In this document: piece by piece, positions 1 through 8,756 of the stretch
How the letters are laid out: every line of letters begins with the position of its first letter
How positions within the stretch are numbered: position 1 is the stretch's first letter
Position numbers and translations under genes: made by a program
Notes under the pieces: generated by a model
The model's input: the letters and a program-made list of their open reading frames with translations, nothing else
Databases searched by the model: none
What the model was told of the DNA's origin: nothing
Assembly: GCA_945869955.1 (NCBI GenBank)
Contig: CAMBQP010000049.1
Location: 1-32,392 of the forward strand
DNA from: Schlesneria paludicola DSM 18645
Lineage (GTDB): Bacteria; Planctomycetota; Planctomycetia; Planctomycetales; Planctomycetaceae
DNA length: 32,392 bases
Direction: 5' to 3'

Positions 1-765
1 ACGGGTGTGGAACTCGAGTTCGGGACCGCGATGGGAAACCATTTTGATCAGCCGGTCCTCTTGATCAAGACGGCGTGGGGTGGACACTCGCTTTATAAGC
101 TGTTTCGTTCCCCTTCGGCAGGACTTCCCGCAGCGATGCTGCAGAAGGAATTGGACGAAGCCGAAAAGCGTGTCAAACAAGAGAACGAGAAGAACAAGAC
201 GGATGCGCCCCTGCCAACGCGGGAAGAAATCGTGAAGGATTATGGCTCTTCGTATCGCCGCATGCTGACGGAAGTGCGGGATGTGCAGGAAAACTATGCC
301 AAACTGTTTCCCGAACTGGAAGGAAAGACGTTAGAACTGACGGGGTTCGTTTGGTTTCAGGGTTTCAATGACATCTTCGGTGCTCAGGACGAATACGCGT
401 CGAACATGCAGCACTTCATCAAGGACGTTCGCAAGGATCTGGGGACTCCGAATTTGCCGTTCGTGATTGGTGCACTCGGTCAGAACGGATCGAAGCCGGC
501 GACCGGCGGGATGTTGACGGTTCGCGAGGCGCAACTGTCGATGAACGAAGTCCCCGAGTTCCAAGGGAACGTCAAGGCGTTTCCCGTCGACGTGCTGGTT
601 GACAAGGCTGCCGAGGCGTTGTTCCCGAATTGGCAGAAAGAACCAGAATGGGTGCATACCGGCAGCGACCGTCCCTACCACTATTACGGCAGCGCGATTT
701 GGTTCAACCGCATCGGTAAGGCGATGGGGGACACAATACTCGAACTGCTAAAACATCCCCAATAA
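1..765 (+). CDS. Sialate O-acetylesterase-like (SASA domain) protein, 5' truncated
   Basis: C-terminal ~254 residues of a SASA/DUF303-family carbohydrate esterase; the frame is open to the window edge, so the true start lies outside. Visible family features are the VLLIKTAWGGHSL segment, a FVWFQGFND block matching the conserved W-x-Q-G family motif, an IGALGQNG strand and a final helix after YYGSAIWF. The nucleophile-bearing GQSN-type motif expected near the N-terminus is not in the window. SASA proteins are SGNH-fold esterases that remove acetyl groups from sugars. Planctomycetes carry many secreted ones, often beside sulfatases and DUF1501 proteins. The stop is 12 bp before the DUF1501 start, so the two are probably co-transcribed. 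Substrate cannot be read from sequence. Confidence 0.85.
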   Translation, partial: TGVELEFGTAMGNHFDQPVLLIKTAWGGHSLYKLFRSPSAGLPAAMLQKELDEAEKRVKQENEKNKTDAPLPTREEIVKDYGSSYRRMLTEVRDVQENYAKLFPELEGKTLELTGFVWFQGFNDIFGAQDEYASNMQHFIKDVRKDLGTPNLPFVIGALGQNGSKPATGGMLTVREAQLSMNEVPEFQGNVKAFPVDVLVDKAAEALFPNWQKEPEWVHTGSDRPYHYYGSAIWFNRIGKAMGDTILELLKHPQ

Positions 766-777
766 ACGAGAAACCCG

Positions 778-2091
778 ATGAATCGCAGAGAGTTTTTCCA
801 ATGCGGAGGACTTGCCCTTGGGGCCATTTCTCCGTTGGGGTTATCGCTCCCCGAAGTGCTGGCGCGTGAAGCGGCCAGCGGTGGTAAGAAGCCGATCAAT
901 GTGATCTTCCTGTTCCTGCAAGGGGCTGCAAGTCATGTGGACATGTATGACCTGAAGCCCTCTATGCCCGACGAAATTCGGGGAAAGTACCAGCCGGTGT
1001 CGACCAATCTGCCGGGATTGCAGTTGAGCGACCAATTGCCGAAGCTGAGTCAGTGTGCCGACAAATTTTCCCTGATTCGGTCGATGCATTCGTATAGCTC
1101 CGAACATGGCCAAGGTGATTTCCACATGATGTGTGGAAGTCCCGAGGACAAAAACATCCAACCGCCGGGGATTGGTGCGGTGCTCAGTTGGCAGCAAAAG
1201 CAGCAGGCCCCTGTGCCGCCGTTTGTGCATTTGGGAAACATGAAGCATCCCGCGCACAGCGCTCCGGGTTACGGCGGGTTTTTGGGTAGGACCTACGATC
1301 CGTTTCTCATCGATCAAGATGCGGACGAACCGGGGTTTGCGGTGAAGGAATTCGATGCGGCTGCGGATGTGGACGTTGATCGTCTGTCGGGTCGTTCCTC
1401 GCTGCTGCGATCGCTCGATCGCTACCAGTCCGCTCAAGAGAGGCAGTTGGAGTTTTCGCTTTACCACAACAATTTTCGCGAGCAGGCCTTGAACCTGGCG
1501 ACATCCCGACAGGCTAAGGAAGCCTTTGATCTGGCACAGGAACCGGACAAGTTGCGTGATGCTTATGGACGCAACCGAGTTGGACAGGGGATGCTGCTGG
1601 CACGGCGCCTGATCGAGGCTGGGGTCCGATTTGTGACGATCCAGGGATACGTCGATACGGGCATTTACGCGTGGGATCACCATTGGGGCATCTTCTCGCA
1701 CCTGGAGCAGCAGTTGCCCATTTACGACAGCAGTTATTCGGCGCTGCTCAACGATCTCGACGACCGGGGTATGCTCGACACCACGCTGGTGATCACGGCG
1801 GGGGAATTCGGGCGGACGCCGAAGCTCAACAAGGACAAGCAAGGGCCCGGTCGCGATCACTGGGGACGCTGCTTCAGCCTGACACTTGGTGGTGGTGGGG
1901 TGAAGACAGGTCAGGTGATTGGTGCCAGTGACAAGTTTGGAGCCGTCCCGACGGAACGTCCCGTCTCGGTCCCAGATTTTGTGGCGACAGTCTACCACGC
2001 CTTGGGCCTGAATCCGCACGCGGAATTCCTGTCCCAGGGGCGTCCGATGCAGATGCTGCCCCAGGGAGAGGTTGTCCACGAATTGTTCTAG
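778..2091 (+). CDS. DUF1501 family protein with Tat-type leader
   Basis: 437 residues, normal length for DUF1501. The N-terminus MNRREFFQCGGLALGA is a twin-arginine-type export leader. The body has the usual family blocks: NVIFLFLQGAASHVDMYDLKP near residue 42, the IRSMHS...HGQGDFHMMCG region around 100-120, VTIQGYVDTGIYAWDHH near 285, and VITAGEFGRTP...GRDHW near 338-362. DUF1501 belongs to the alkaline phosphatase/sulfatase superfamily by fold, and the conserved Asp, His and Glu of these blocks are the likely metal ligands. Its biochemical function is not established. In planctomycetes it is commonly paired with DUF1549/DUF1553 cytochrome-like proteins; here the partner is the SASA gene 12 bp upstream. 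A long antisense ORF covering 841-2106 is a shadow. Confidence 0.92.
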   Translation: MNRREFFQCGGLALGAISPLGLSLPEVLAREAASGGKKPINVIFLFLQGAASHVDMYDLKPSMPDEIRGKYQPVSTNLPGLQLSDQLPKLSQCADKFSLIRSMHSYSSEHGQGDFHMMCGSPEDKNIQPPGIGAVLSWQQKQQAPVPPFVHLGNMKHPAHSAPGYGGFLGRTYDPFLIDQDADEPGFAVKEFDAAADVDVDRLSGRSSLLRSLDRYQSAQERQLEFSLYHNNFREQALNLATSRQAKEAFDLAQEPDKLRDAYGRNRVGQGMLLARRLIEAGVRFVTIQGYVDTGIYAWDHHWGIFSHLEQQLPIYDSSYSALLNDLDDRGMLDTTLVITAGEFGRTPKLNKDKQGPGRDHWGRCFSLTLGGGGVKTGQVIGASDKFGAVPTERPVSVPDFVATVYHALGLNPHAEFLSQGRPMQMLPQGEVVHELF

Positions 2092-2152
2092 ACAAGCCGA
2101 TGTCACGTGAGTAATGCTATGCTACCCCAGCGGAATGGAGCTTCATCTGTTG

Positions 2153-2287
2153 GTAACCGTTCACAGCGAAGTGAGAGGGTCAGGCACAGTTTTCCCGGCA
2201 AAATGATGAGTGAATGGTTTGAGCGATTTGGCGGATCTTCACTTGGTCGCAGAAAAATCAGTCAGTCTCCGAACTGTGAACGGATCA
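2153..2287. repeat. Palindrome-ended dispersed repeat, copy 1
   Basis: About 135 bp starting GTAACCGTTCAC and ending GTGAACGGATCA. It matches copy 2 at 13471-13607 along its whole length at roughly 85-88% identity by eye. Shared internal blocks include AGGCACAGTTTTC, GATGAGTGAATGGTTTGAGC and CCGAACTGTGAACGG. The left terminus is identical to copy 2 but the right inverted repeat has decayed in its last bases. It lies 61 bp after the DUF1501 stop and ends 38 bp before the DUF2314 start, in the same orientation as copy 2. It encodes no transposase. A small ORF at 2107-2295 runs through it and is judged spurious. Confidence 0.8.
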
Positions 2288-2325
2288 TCTGCTGATCTTT
2301 TAGTTAATACGTAGAGAACGAGAAA

Positions 2326-3015
2326 ATGAGTGTGGAATCTGAACGTAATGATCTCGTACCCGTCTTTATGCCCGGTCTGGCTGTGCTGCTTGTCCACGCG
2401 GAAGACAAGAAGGGTGATCCACTCACCAAGGAGGAGGTTTACGTGATTCGCGACGGCGCGGCTTGCATCATGATGCAAGCGGTTGATGTTCGCAAAAGGG
2501 ATGAAAGCCGAGGGTATCGTGACATTGATCCGGAAAACTGCTGGTACGATTGGCAAATGACGCGCCGCGACATGGGTCGTAAGCCGGATCTCGATCCGGG
2601 GCCGCGTTTCGACCACGTTCGTTCAAGTGATCCGGCTTACCAGAAAACCATCGAGGACGCACATCGATTTCTATCACATTTTCGCGATCGGCTCCCTGCT
2701 GACGGGACACCGCACCCGAACGCACTCGTCAAAATCCGCCTCGTCGACGGCGACAACCATGCTTTCATGTGGCTTAACAACACCGCAATCGACGGCGACG
2801 ACTTCACTGCCGAACTTTTCGAAGTTCCCGACTCACACCCCAATTACAAAGTGGGTAACCGACTCGCAGTAACGCTCGACGAAATGCTGGATTGGATGGT
2901 AAACGAGAATGGTCGTCTCACCGGCGGCTTTTCGTTGCGGTACAATCGTGATCGCATGACAGACGCGGAAAAGCACGATTTCGATGAGTATATCGGCGTC
3001 GACGAATACGCATAA
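2326..3015 (+). CDS. DUF2314 domain protein
   Basis: 229 residues with no signal peptide or membrane segment, so probably cytoplasmic. Residues ~134-206 carry a DUF2314-like domain: VKIRLVDGDNHAFMWL, a TAELFEVPDSHPNYKVGNRL stretch, then LDEMLDWMVNENGRLTGG and GFSLR. The domain's usual hallmarks, a hydrophobic-W strand, a G-x-x-V turn, DWM and GG-[YF]-[ST]-LR, are all present. The N-terminal ~130 residues look like a separate, less conserved globular region (WYDWQMTRRDMG near 73-84). DUF2314 has no firm biochemical role, and such proteins are often scattered in polymorphic-toxin or immunity-like and stress contexts. The ATG has only a weak purine-rich upstream sequence (GAGAACGAGAAA). It stands alone, separated from DUF1501 by a dispersed repeat. 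Confidence 0.8.
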   Translation: MSVESERNDLVPVFMPGLAVLLVHAEDKKGDPLTKEEVYVIRDGAACIMMQAVDVRKRDESRGYRDIDPENCWYDWQMTRRDMGRKPDLDPGPRFDHVRSSDPAYQKTIEDAHRFLSHFRDRLPADGTPHPNALVKIRLVDGDNHAFMWLNNTAIDGDDFTAELFEVPDSHPNYKVGNRLAVTLDEMLDWMVNENGRLTGGFSLRYNRDRMTDAEKHDFDEYIGVDEYA

Positions 3016-3244
3016 CGAATGGAATCCGAAGTCGACATGACACCTTTATTCCTATCTTCGTGCTGGTGCCCAACTGAAGCGGAAGTCGGTGTGATCAGCA
3101 GGTGACGATTCCCACTTCGCAACGCCAAAAACTCGTTAGGTGCAAGGGGAATTCTCAGGGCATGCTGTCGCCTCGGTGATACCGGCAGCGATTAGCGTCA
3201 ACTCGCCGATTGATTACCCCAACCAGAGTTGATGAGGTCGAAAG

Positions 3245-3574
3245 CTAATGCTCTACGCATGAGGTTGAATCAATTGGGCGGGAACAAACCCTTTCGCTGA
3301 TCGCTTCCAGAAGTGCGTATCGAACATTCGGATTTGCATTGCGAACTTCAATATTCTCGCGAAACCACACTTCACCTCGTTCCAAGATGAGCACCGCGAA
3401 CAACTCATCGGCGAATGAGTGGCTTACGGTTCGAACACCATCGAAGTCAACGGCGATTCGATTCCCAAGAATGTCAACCGCTTGCAGAATCTCGTTGCGC
3501 ACAGCGGACGCTCGGCTACGACTTGATAAGTCGATACCACAGCTTGTCAAAATATTGATGGAGCGGAAGCTCAT
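3245..3574 (-). CDS. STAS-like DUF4325 protein
   Basis: 109 residues. The central IAVDFDGVRTVSHSFADELF (about 40-59) matches the core of the DUF4325 STAS-like domain, where a hydrophobic strand ending in D-F-x-G-V is followed by S-x-S-F-A-D-E-L-F. The upstream segment SSRSRASAVRNEILQAVD fits its first helix, and the C-terminus is an extended charged helix. STAS and STAS-like domains act as phosphorylatable or binding switches in anti-sigma/anti-anti-sigma networks, but DUF4325 itself is not characterised and is often linked to GHKL-type ATPases. No ATPase is adjacent here. The ATG overlaps the stop of the upstream 60-residue ORF as ATGA, implying translational coupling. Confidence 0.75.
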   Translation of the reverse strand: MSFRSINILTSCGIDLSSRSRASAVRNEILQAVDILGNRIAVDFDGVRTVSHSFADELFAVLILERGEVWFRENIEVRNANPNVRYALLEAISERVCSRPIDSTSCVEH

Positions 3575-3753
3575 ATCCCGGTCCTTTTTCCAAGTTCCTC
3601 AAGGTCAGGGCGAGGCTTGAGGATCGCATCGCTTGAAAGTGGGATTGGTATCTCAAACTCGATCCGGCCTAAAACGCGTGATCCGCGAGGCTCAGAATAC
3701 GTCTGCGTGATGTTCAAAACGCGGTCCGGTTGAAAATGGTGGGTAAATCTCAT
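3571..3753 (-). CDS. Small 60-residue protein coupled to the STAS-like gene
   Basis: The 60-residue ORF is not recognised. It begins MRFTHHFQPDRVLNITQTYS and ends in a proline- and charge-rich tail. There is no signal peptide, TM segment or cysteine. Its stop overlaps the start of the DUF4325 gene in the frame arrangement ATGA, a strong argument that both are translated together and that this short ORF is real. An even smaller M-G-K-stop ORF overlaps its own ATG in the same ATGA manner. The pair lies directly downstream of the tRNA-Leu gene on the same strand, and may form a two-component switch or a partner/regulator pair; this last point is inference. Confidence 0.55.
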   Translation of the reverse strand: MRFTHHFQPDRVLNITQTYSEPRGSRVLGRIEFEIPIPLSSDAILKPRPDLEELGKRTGI

Positions 3754-3785
3754 TTTCCCATCAATCCAAAATCGTCATAACTCAA

Positions 3786-3871
3786 TAGCCGAGGCGGGGT
3801 TCGAACCCGCACGGGATTTTCGTCCCACAGGATTTTAAGTCCTGTGCGTCTGCCTGTTTCGCCACTCGGCC
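3786..3871 (-). tRNA. tRNA-Leu (UAA anticodon)
   Basis: On the - strand the 86-nt sequence folds as a class II (long variable arm) tRNA. The acceptor stem is GGCCGAG/CUCGGCU with one terminal G-U pair. The D arm contains AGGCAGACG. The anticodon stem CAGGA/UCCUG encloses loop CUUAAAA with anticodon UAA at 3837-3835. The variable arm is GGGACGAAAAUCCC-like, and the T arm is GCGGG-UUCGAAC-CCCGC. The discriminator is A and CCA is not encoded, so it must be added post-transcriptionally. It reads UUA leucine codons (and UUG by wobble). No integrase gene or duplicated tRNA 3' end was seen next to it. Confidence 0.95.
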
Positions 3872-4021
3872 AGTTGCGTTTGCCGATTGTCGCGTGGAAT
3901 TCACGACACTGCAAGTGCGCCTCGATTCAAATCCAAATTTGCTGCTCTCCACGGCGTTTTTTCTCGCGTGGAATTTCATAGTCCACAACGCGAATCCTGT
4001 CCGAAACACGCTGAAACCGCG

Positions 4022-7000
4022 TCATGGCTTCTTCAGGCGGGTGCGGTATTTGTCGTAAAATCGGGTTTGACGGCTTTCAGGCTGGAATGGCTGTCCGTTG
4101 ATCAAAACTCCCTTGATCTGCGTAGTCTGCTGCAGCGGTGATCCGTCCGTGAAGATCACGTTCGCTCGCTTTCCGACGGTTAACGAACCAAGGCGGTCGG
4201 CGGCACCGAGAACCTCGGCTGAGGTGAGTGTGACTGCGCGGAGTGCTTCGCGTTCTGGCAACCCATAGGCAACTGCCTGGGCCGCTTCAAAGGGGGCGTT
4301 CCGACTGTTCGAGGCGGTGTCAGAACGGAACCCGAATTTGACTCCCGCTTCGTGCAGTCGTCCCGCGTTGGCGTACGGTGCATCAAACGGATCGTATTCT
4401 TCGACCGGCTTCCGCATCGTGGGGCCCACAATCACCGAAACGTTTGCCGCTTTGATTTTGTCGGCCACTTTCCAACCGTCGGTGACGCCGCAGAGAATGA
4501 TCTTGAGTTTTTCTTTTTCGGCGAAGTGCAACGCTTCAACAATTTCTTGCCGTGTGTCGGCTTCGATGTAGACCGGCTTTTCGCCGCGTAAATAGGGGCG
4601 TAGCGCTTCAAACCGGGGATCGATCAGTCCGTTTGAACCTGGCTTCGCCGCAGCGTCCCCCTTGGGGTCGGGTTGCGTCGAGCGGGATTTGTCGTAGAGG
4701 CGTGCCTCTTTCAAGTGACGCTTGAGTTCTTCGATCGCCTGCTTGCGGTTGCCTCCTCGCGGCCAGATCAGATGCAGTCCTGCTTCCATCTCGATCACCA
4801 TTTCTGGCATCGTCCAGCCCGCAAGCTGAGTCAATGACGTCTGCCCGGTGATGATTGCCCCGTGAGCACGTCCATGCGAGGTCATGTTGTCACCTCCTGC
4901 CGGCAGCGCCAAGGTGGTGGTGATTCCCCCGGCGCGGGCAACGGGGATCAGTTCGGAATCGGGATTGATCGCAATCCCCGCTCGCAGGTCGGCCTGAAAC
5001 TGACCCCCTTCACTCAGGTCACTCGTCTCACGAACTTTGCCGATTTCGATCAGCCCGACCGAAGTCCCGGCATCAATCAAACCGGGGTACACATGCAATC
5101 CGTCGAGTCGCAGCACAGGAATTCCCTCGGGAATCGGCAGGTTGTGACCAATCGCGGCAATCTGCCCCTGATCCACGATCAAGACACCGTTGGGAATATC
5201 GTCGGCATCGATCGGATGGAGTGTGGCCCCGCTGATGGCGTATTTGCTGGCCATGGCGGGGTTGAGGTCGATGCGGGTGATGCGTTGTTCGGCTTTTGGC
5301 AACAGCAGTTCTGGGGGTGTTGCCGAACGGGCGACCGCTTCGGGACTCATGATGCTCGGCTGCTTATCGCGGGTGAAATAAACCTCGCCCGCGATCAGGG
5401 TTTGTTCACAGCGTGAGAAGGCGCTGAGCGGGTGGCCGCTGAATATGGCCAGGTCGGCCTGCTTGCCAATTTCGATCGAGCCGAGACGATCGGAAAGTCC
5501 GAGTTCTTTGGCGGGGTTCAGCGTAATCGTTTGCAGGGCGGCATCAGGGGGCATGTTGCCATAGCGGACCGTCTTGGCCGCTTCGAGATACAGATGACGG
5601 ATCAGTTCCCAGTCATCACTTTTGATCACGACGTTGGCGCCTGCTTCGTGGAGCAGTGCGGCGTTGTGCGGCGCGGCGTCGAACGCCTCGACCTTGTACG
5701 CCCACCAGTCGGCGAAGGTGCTGCAGCTGGCGCCATGTTTGACGATTTCTGGAGCGACCTTATAACCTTCGAGCACGTGCTGCAACGAGCGGACTCGGAT
5801 GCCGTGGTTTTCGGCCACGCGGAGCAGCATCAGGATCTCATCCGCCCGGTAACAGTGGGAATGGATGAATTTCTGGTGATTCAGAATATCGACCAGTGCT
5901 TCCAGTCGCAGGTCACGCCGGGGCTCCAGAAGCCGGTCTGCGGCCCCGCCGGCCTGACGTTTGGCCTGTTCATATTCCAGCCAGCCTCGACGATAATCGA
6001 GTGCTTCCAGGAAAGCACGATTGAGTGTTGCTTCGACACCGAGTCGCGTATTCGGAAAGCGTCCATTCCGAAACTTGACGTTTTCCCCCAAGGCAAATTT
6101 GACCCCCGAGTTTGAGCCTGGGAACAGGTGTTCGGCCGGGGTGGTGCCGTGCTTGAGCTGTACGACGGCATCTTGTCCGCCGATACAATTCGCAGAACCA
6201 TGCAGCAAGCGAGCGGTGGTGACCCCCCCTGCCAATGCGCGGTACTCGCTGGCATCGGCAGTGTTGACGACATCACGTACCCGGACTTCACAGACGATGG
6301 ATGCGGTCGCCTCGTTGACCCCTCCGAGCCCGTTCGAGATCATGATATGGCTGTGGGTATCGATGATCCCAGGCATAACAAAGCGCCCCGTCGCATCGAT
6401 GACGGACATTCCGGGTTCGGGCTGCAGATCGGGACCAATCGCGACGATGGTCCCTGCTTTGACGAGGATCGAGGTTTTGGGCAACGTCTGGCCAGTGGCG
6501 GTCAGCACCGTACCGTGCTGAATCAGGACGTTCCCGTTGGTGACGACCGATCGGGCTTTCCGATCATCGGCGGTTTCGATTGGTAGCTCGCCGGGAATTA
6601 CCGTTTTTGTGGGGGTTGCCGTCGCGGGGTTTGCGGGTGCGGCATTTGTGGGTGTGGTCGCGTCGACCGTTTCGATCCCCGACAACTGAACCGCAGCAGG
6701 AGGAGGTTCTTTGGCTTCCACTCGTTTGGCCGACCATTTCGCCGCAGCACCAAACGGAGACTTGAGGTTTCCCTGCAGTTCGAGCAACCGGACCGGTTCC
6801 GCAACGGGTTTTGATTCGGTGGTGGGCTTCGATTCGGTGGCGGCTTCTGGTTGAGATTTCGCGGGGATCACCATGCCGACCGTGTCAAATTTGAGCTGGA
6901 TCGTGGAATCCCCGGCTCCGATCGACACCACAAATTCGATCCCATCTTTGGTGGCCGTTCCGGACGTAATCCGTCCATCACCCTGTTCGCTGATAAATCG

Positions 7001-8515
7001 ACCAGTCAACGAGCGATCGGTCTGGGTCAGTTCGAGATCGCCACGAACTTTCGCATCGGCCGCATCAATCTCGACCTGCCACTTACCCGCGACTTGTACC
7101 GGCGGCAGTTCGCCCGGCTTGGTTGGTTCGACGGTTTTGGCATCCTTATGATATTCATAACGCTGTGTCCCGATCACGACATGTTTGACTCGTGATTGTT
7201 CGTTATCGAAGGGGCCAGTCAGGGCGATGAAATAAGCGGGGCGACCGACCGCGATGGTGCCGAGTTCTCGTTCCAGTCCGAGGATCGCGGCCGCCTGGTT
7301 CGTGAGTGCCGCGAGTGCCGCATCGCGAGCGAGTCCATTGGCGATCGCCTGCCGCATCCCCTTCAGCACGTCCCCTGGTGACTTGCCATCGCGAGAAGAA
7401 ACAGCGAAACGAATGCCCGCTTTTTGTAGCTCGGCCAATCCACCGACACGTCGTTTCCATTGGAGCAATTTCTGATCGCGGACTCGCTGGGGATCGGGGA
7501 TGTCGGCATATTCATCGTCACCCGGTTTTGCCGCCTCGACCTTCGGTTCGTCGCCGAAATCGACGTGCAAAATGAGGTCGGTTTCGGTTGCTTTGAGACG
7601 GTCGGTCAAGCGATACGCTTCCTGACCACCCCAGATGGCAATGCGGAGCTGATGTTCGGCGGCAAAGTTTAAGGCGCGATCATGATCGTCTCGATCACTC
7701 GCGAGAAACAAGGTGCGGAGCCGCCCTGCTCGCATGGCTTGAAAGGTTTCCAGCACCGCATCGGCTGCGGGACGGTCGATCCCGCTGACCCCGTCCGCGA
7801 AGAGCCGCTGTTGTTTTTCGTGGCGAGCGGCATCGAGAAAAGTCTGACGGAGATGGGCGTGCATCCCCATATTCGTCGAGGGATATTCGCCGCCACCTCG
7901 TTCAAACAGTTGCAGCGTCGAGAAGGTTGAGGGGACGAGCAATGCTTCACGGACTGGCAGGGACGCGAGCTGCAGGACAGCACCTTGTCCACTGGCAATC
8001 CGGCCAGCGGGGAGGACCTGCACGGCGACAAAACCCGATTGTCGATAGCGTTCGAGTTCGCCGGGGACCATTTTGAGATGCTTGGCAGCGGCATATTCGG
8101 GAGTCAATCCGCTATGGTCATCGCTGCGAAGTCCCGCCAGGGCATACTTCGAGATTTCGACGCTTCGTCCTTCGACGGGGACCGGCTTGGCGTCGTCCTG
8201 CAGCGTATGAGCTGCGGCATCGATAAAGCCAGAATAAATCGTGAGCCCTTCACCCTCGATGATTTCCGCCTCGATAGGAATTTCGATCCCATTTCCGAGG
8301 GCAGTAATCCGGCCCGCATGCACCACGACGGTTGCCGCTTCGAGCACTTGGCCTGGAGCGGTCACGATTCTGGCGTTGCGAATCGCAAACGTTCGAACTT
8401 GATAGCCGGGTGCCTCATCGGCCTTCAACAGACGATTCAGCGAACTGACGACGACGGCACAAACAAGAATTGTTCGAACCAGCAAGGGAATTGAACGAAA
8501 GGGAGTACGAGACAA
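4022..8515 (-). CDS. Secreted triple amidohydrolase-domain protein; only the middle domain has an intact metal site
   Basis: 1497 residues starting at a TTG preceded by AGGA 8 nt upstream; no ATG is close by, and the start gives a good signal peptide (RTILVCAVVVSS near 15-26). Three amidohydrolase-superfamily modules follow. Module 1 (~36-455) has D99-x-A-x-H103, missing the first His. Then come a beta-rich insert (GKWQVEI onward, ~475-560) and Pro/Ala/Thr-rich linkers. Module 2 (~650-1065) is canonical: D719-T-H721-S-H723, H885-S-H887 and D967-D968. Module 3 (~1085-1490) has D1148-A-G-T-S, with both His lost. Intact members hydrolyse C-N or similar bonds with one or two bound metals; imidazolonepropionase/dipeptidase-like enzymes are the nearest type by look. 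The degenerate modules are probably structural or substrate-binding. Single gene, 241 bp from the upstream hydrolase gene on the same strand. Confidence 0.88.
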   Translation of the reverse strand: MSRTPFRSIPLLVRTILVCAVVVSSLNRLLKADEAPGYQVRTFAIRNARIVTAPGQVLEAATVVVHAGRITALGNGIEIPIEAEIIEGEGLTIYSGFIDAAAHTLQDDAKPVPVEGRSVEISKYALAGLRSDDHSGLTPEYAAAKHLKMVPGELERYRQSGFVAVQVLPAGRIASGQGAVLQLASLPVREALLVPSTFSTLQLFERGGGEYPSTNMGMHAHLRQTFLDAARHEKQQRLFADGVSGIDRPAADAVLETFQAMRAGRLRTLFLASDRDDHDRALNFAAEHQLRIAIWGGQEAYRLTDRLKATETDLILHVDFGDEPKVEAAKPGDDEYADIPDPQRVRDQKLLQWKRRVGGLAELQKAGIRFAVSSRDGKSPGDVLKGMRQAIANGLARDAALAALTNQAAAILGLERELGTIAVGRPAYFIALTGPFDNEQSRVKHVVIGTQRYEYHKDAKTVEPTKPGELPPVQVAGKWQVEIDAADAKVRGDLELTQTDRSLTGRFISEQGDGRITSGTATKDGIEFVVSIGAGDSTIQLKFDTVGMVIPAKSQPEAATESKPTTESKPVAEPVRLLELQGNLKSPFGAAAKWSAKRVEAKEPPPAAVQLSGIETVDATTPTNAAPANPATATPTKTVIPGELPIETADDRKARSVVTNGNVLIQHGTVLTATGQTLPKTSILVKAGTIVAIGPDLQPEPGMSVIDATGRFVMPGIIDTHSHIMISNGLGGVNEATASIVCEVRVRDVVNTADASEYRALAGGVTTARLLHGSANCIGGQDAVVQLKHGTTPAEHLFPGSNSGVKFALGENVKFRNGRFPNTRLGVEATLNRAFLEALDYRRGWLEYEQAKRQAGGAADRLLEPRRDLRLEALVDILNHQKFIHSHCYRADEILMLLRVAENHGIRVRSLQHVLEGYKVAPEIVKHGASCSTFADWWAYKVEAFDAAPHNAALLHEAGANVVIKSDDWELIRHLYLEAAKTVRYGNMPPDAALQTITLNPAKELGLSDRLGSIEIGKQADLAIFSGHPLSAFSRCEQTLIAGEVYFTRDKQPSIMSPEAVARSATPPELLLPKAEQRITRIDLNPAMASKYAISGATLHPIDADDIPNGVLIVDQGQIAAIGHNLPIPEGIPVLRLDGLHVYPGLIDAGTSVGLIEIGKVRETSDLSEGGQFQADLRAGIAINPDSELIPVARAGGITTTLALPAGGDNMTSHGRAHGAIITGQTSLTQLAGWTMPEMVIEMEAGLHLIWPRGGNRKQAIEELKRHLKEARLYDKSRSTQPDPKGDAAAKPGSNGLIDPRFEALRPYLRGEKPVYIEADTRQEIVEALHFAEKEKLKIILCGVTDGWKVADKIKAANVSVIVGPTMRKPVEEYDPFDAPYANAGRLHEAGVKFGFRSDTASNSRNAPFEAAQAVAYGLPEREALRAVTLTSAEVLGAADRLGSLTVGKRANVIFTDGSPLQQTTQIKGVLINGQPFQPESRQTRFYDKYRTRLKKP

Positions 8516-8756
8516 CGGAATATTCCTGAATCAATAAACATCGGCGAATTCAGCGAAATTGACGGCAAAAAGCGAGCGGTCAATCGCCGAACCCGTTGTG
8601 ACGAAAACAAACGCAAACGAACATCAAATCAGGCTAGCCGGGCGCACCCCCCTGCCGCCAGAGTTTCCTTTCGCTGTTTGGAAAAGTTTTTCGAGACTCT
8701 CCTACGGATTTCCGCAGTAACAGGGGGAGTTGCCATCGAAGTCATGCGGGGGAAAT

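Noticed and set aside
841-2106. 421-residue antisense ORF
   Set aside because: It is a mirror of the well-supported DUF1501 gene, with His/Arg-rich composition and no family features.
2107-2295. 62-residue + strand ORF
   Set aside because: It lies almost wholly inside repeat copy 1, and its frame exists only because of the repeat sequence; a similar pseudo-ORF appears through copy 2.
3786-3871. Integrative element at the tRNA-Leu gene
   Set aside because: No integrase and no repeated tRNA 3' end were found in the flanking kilobases.
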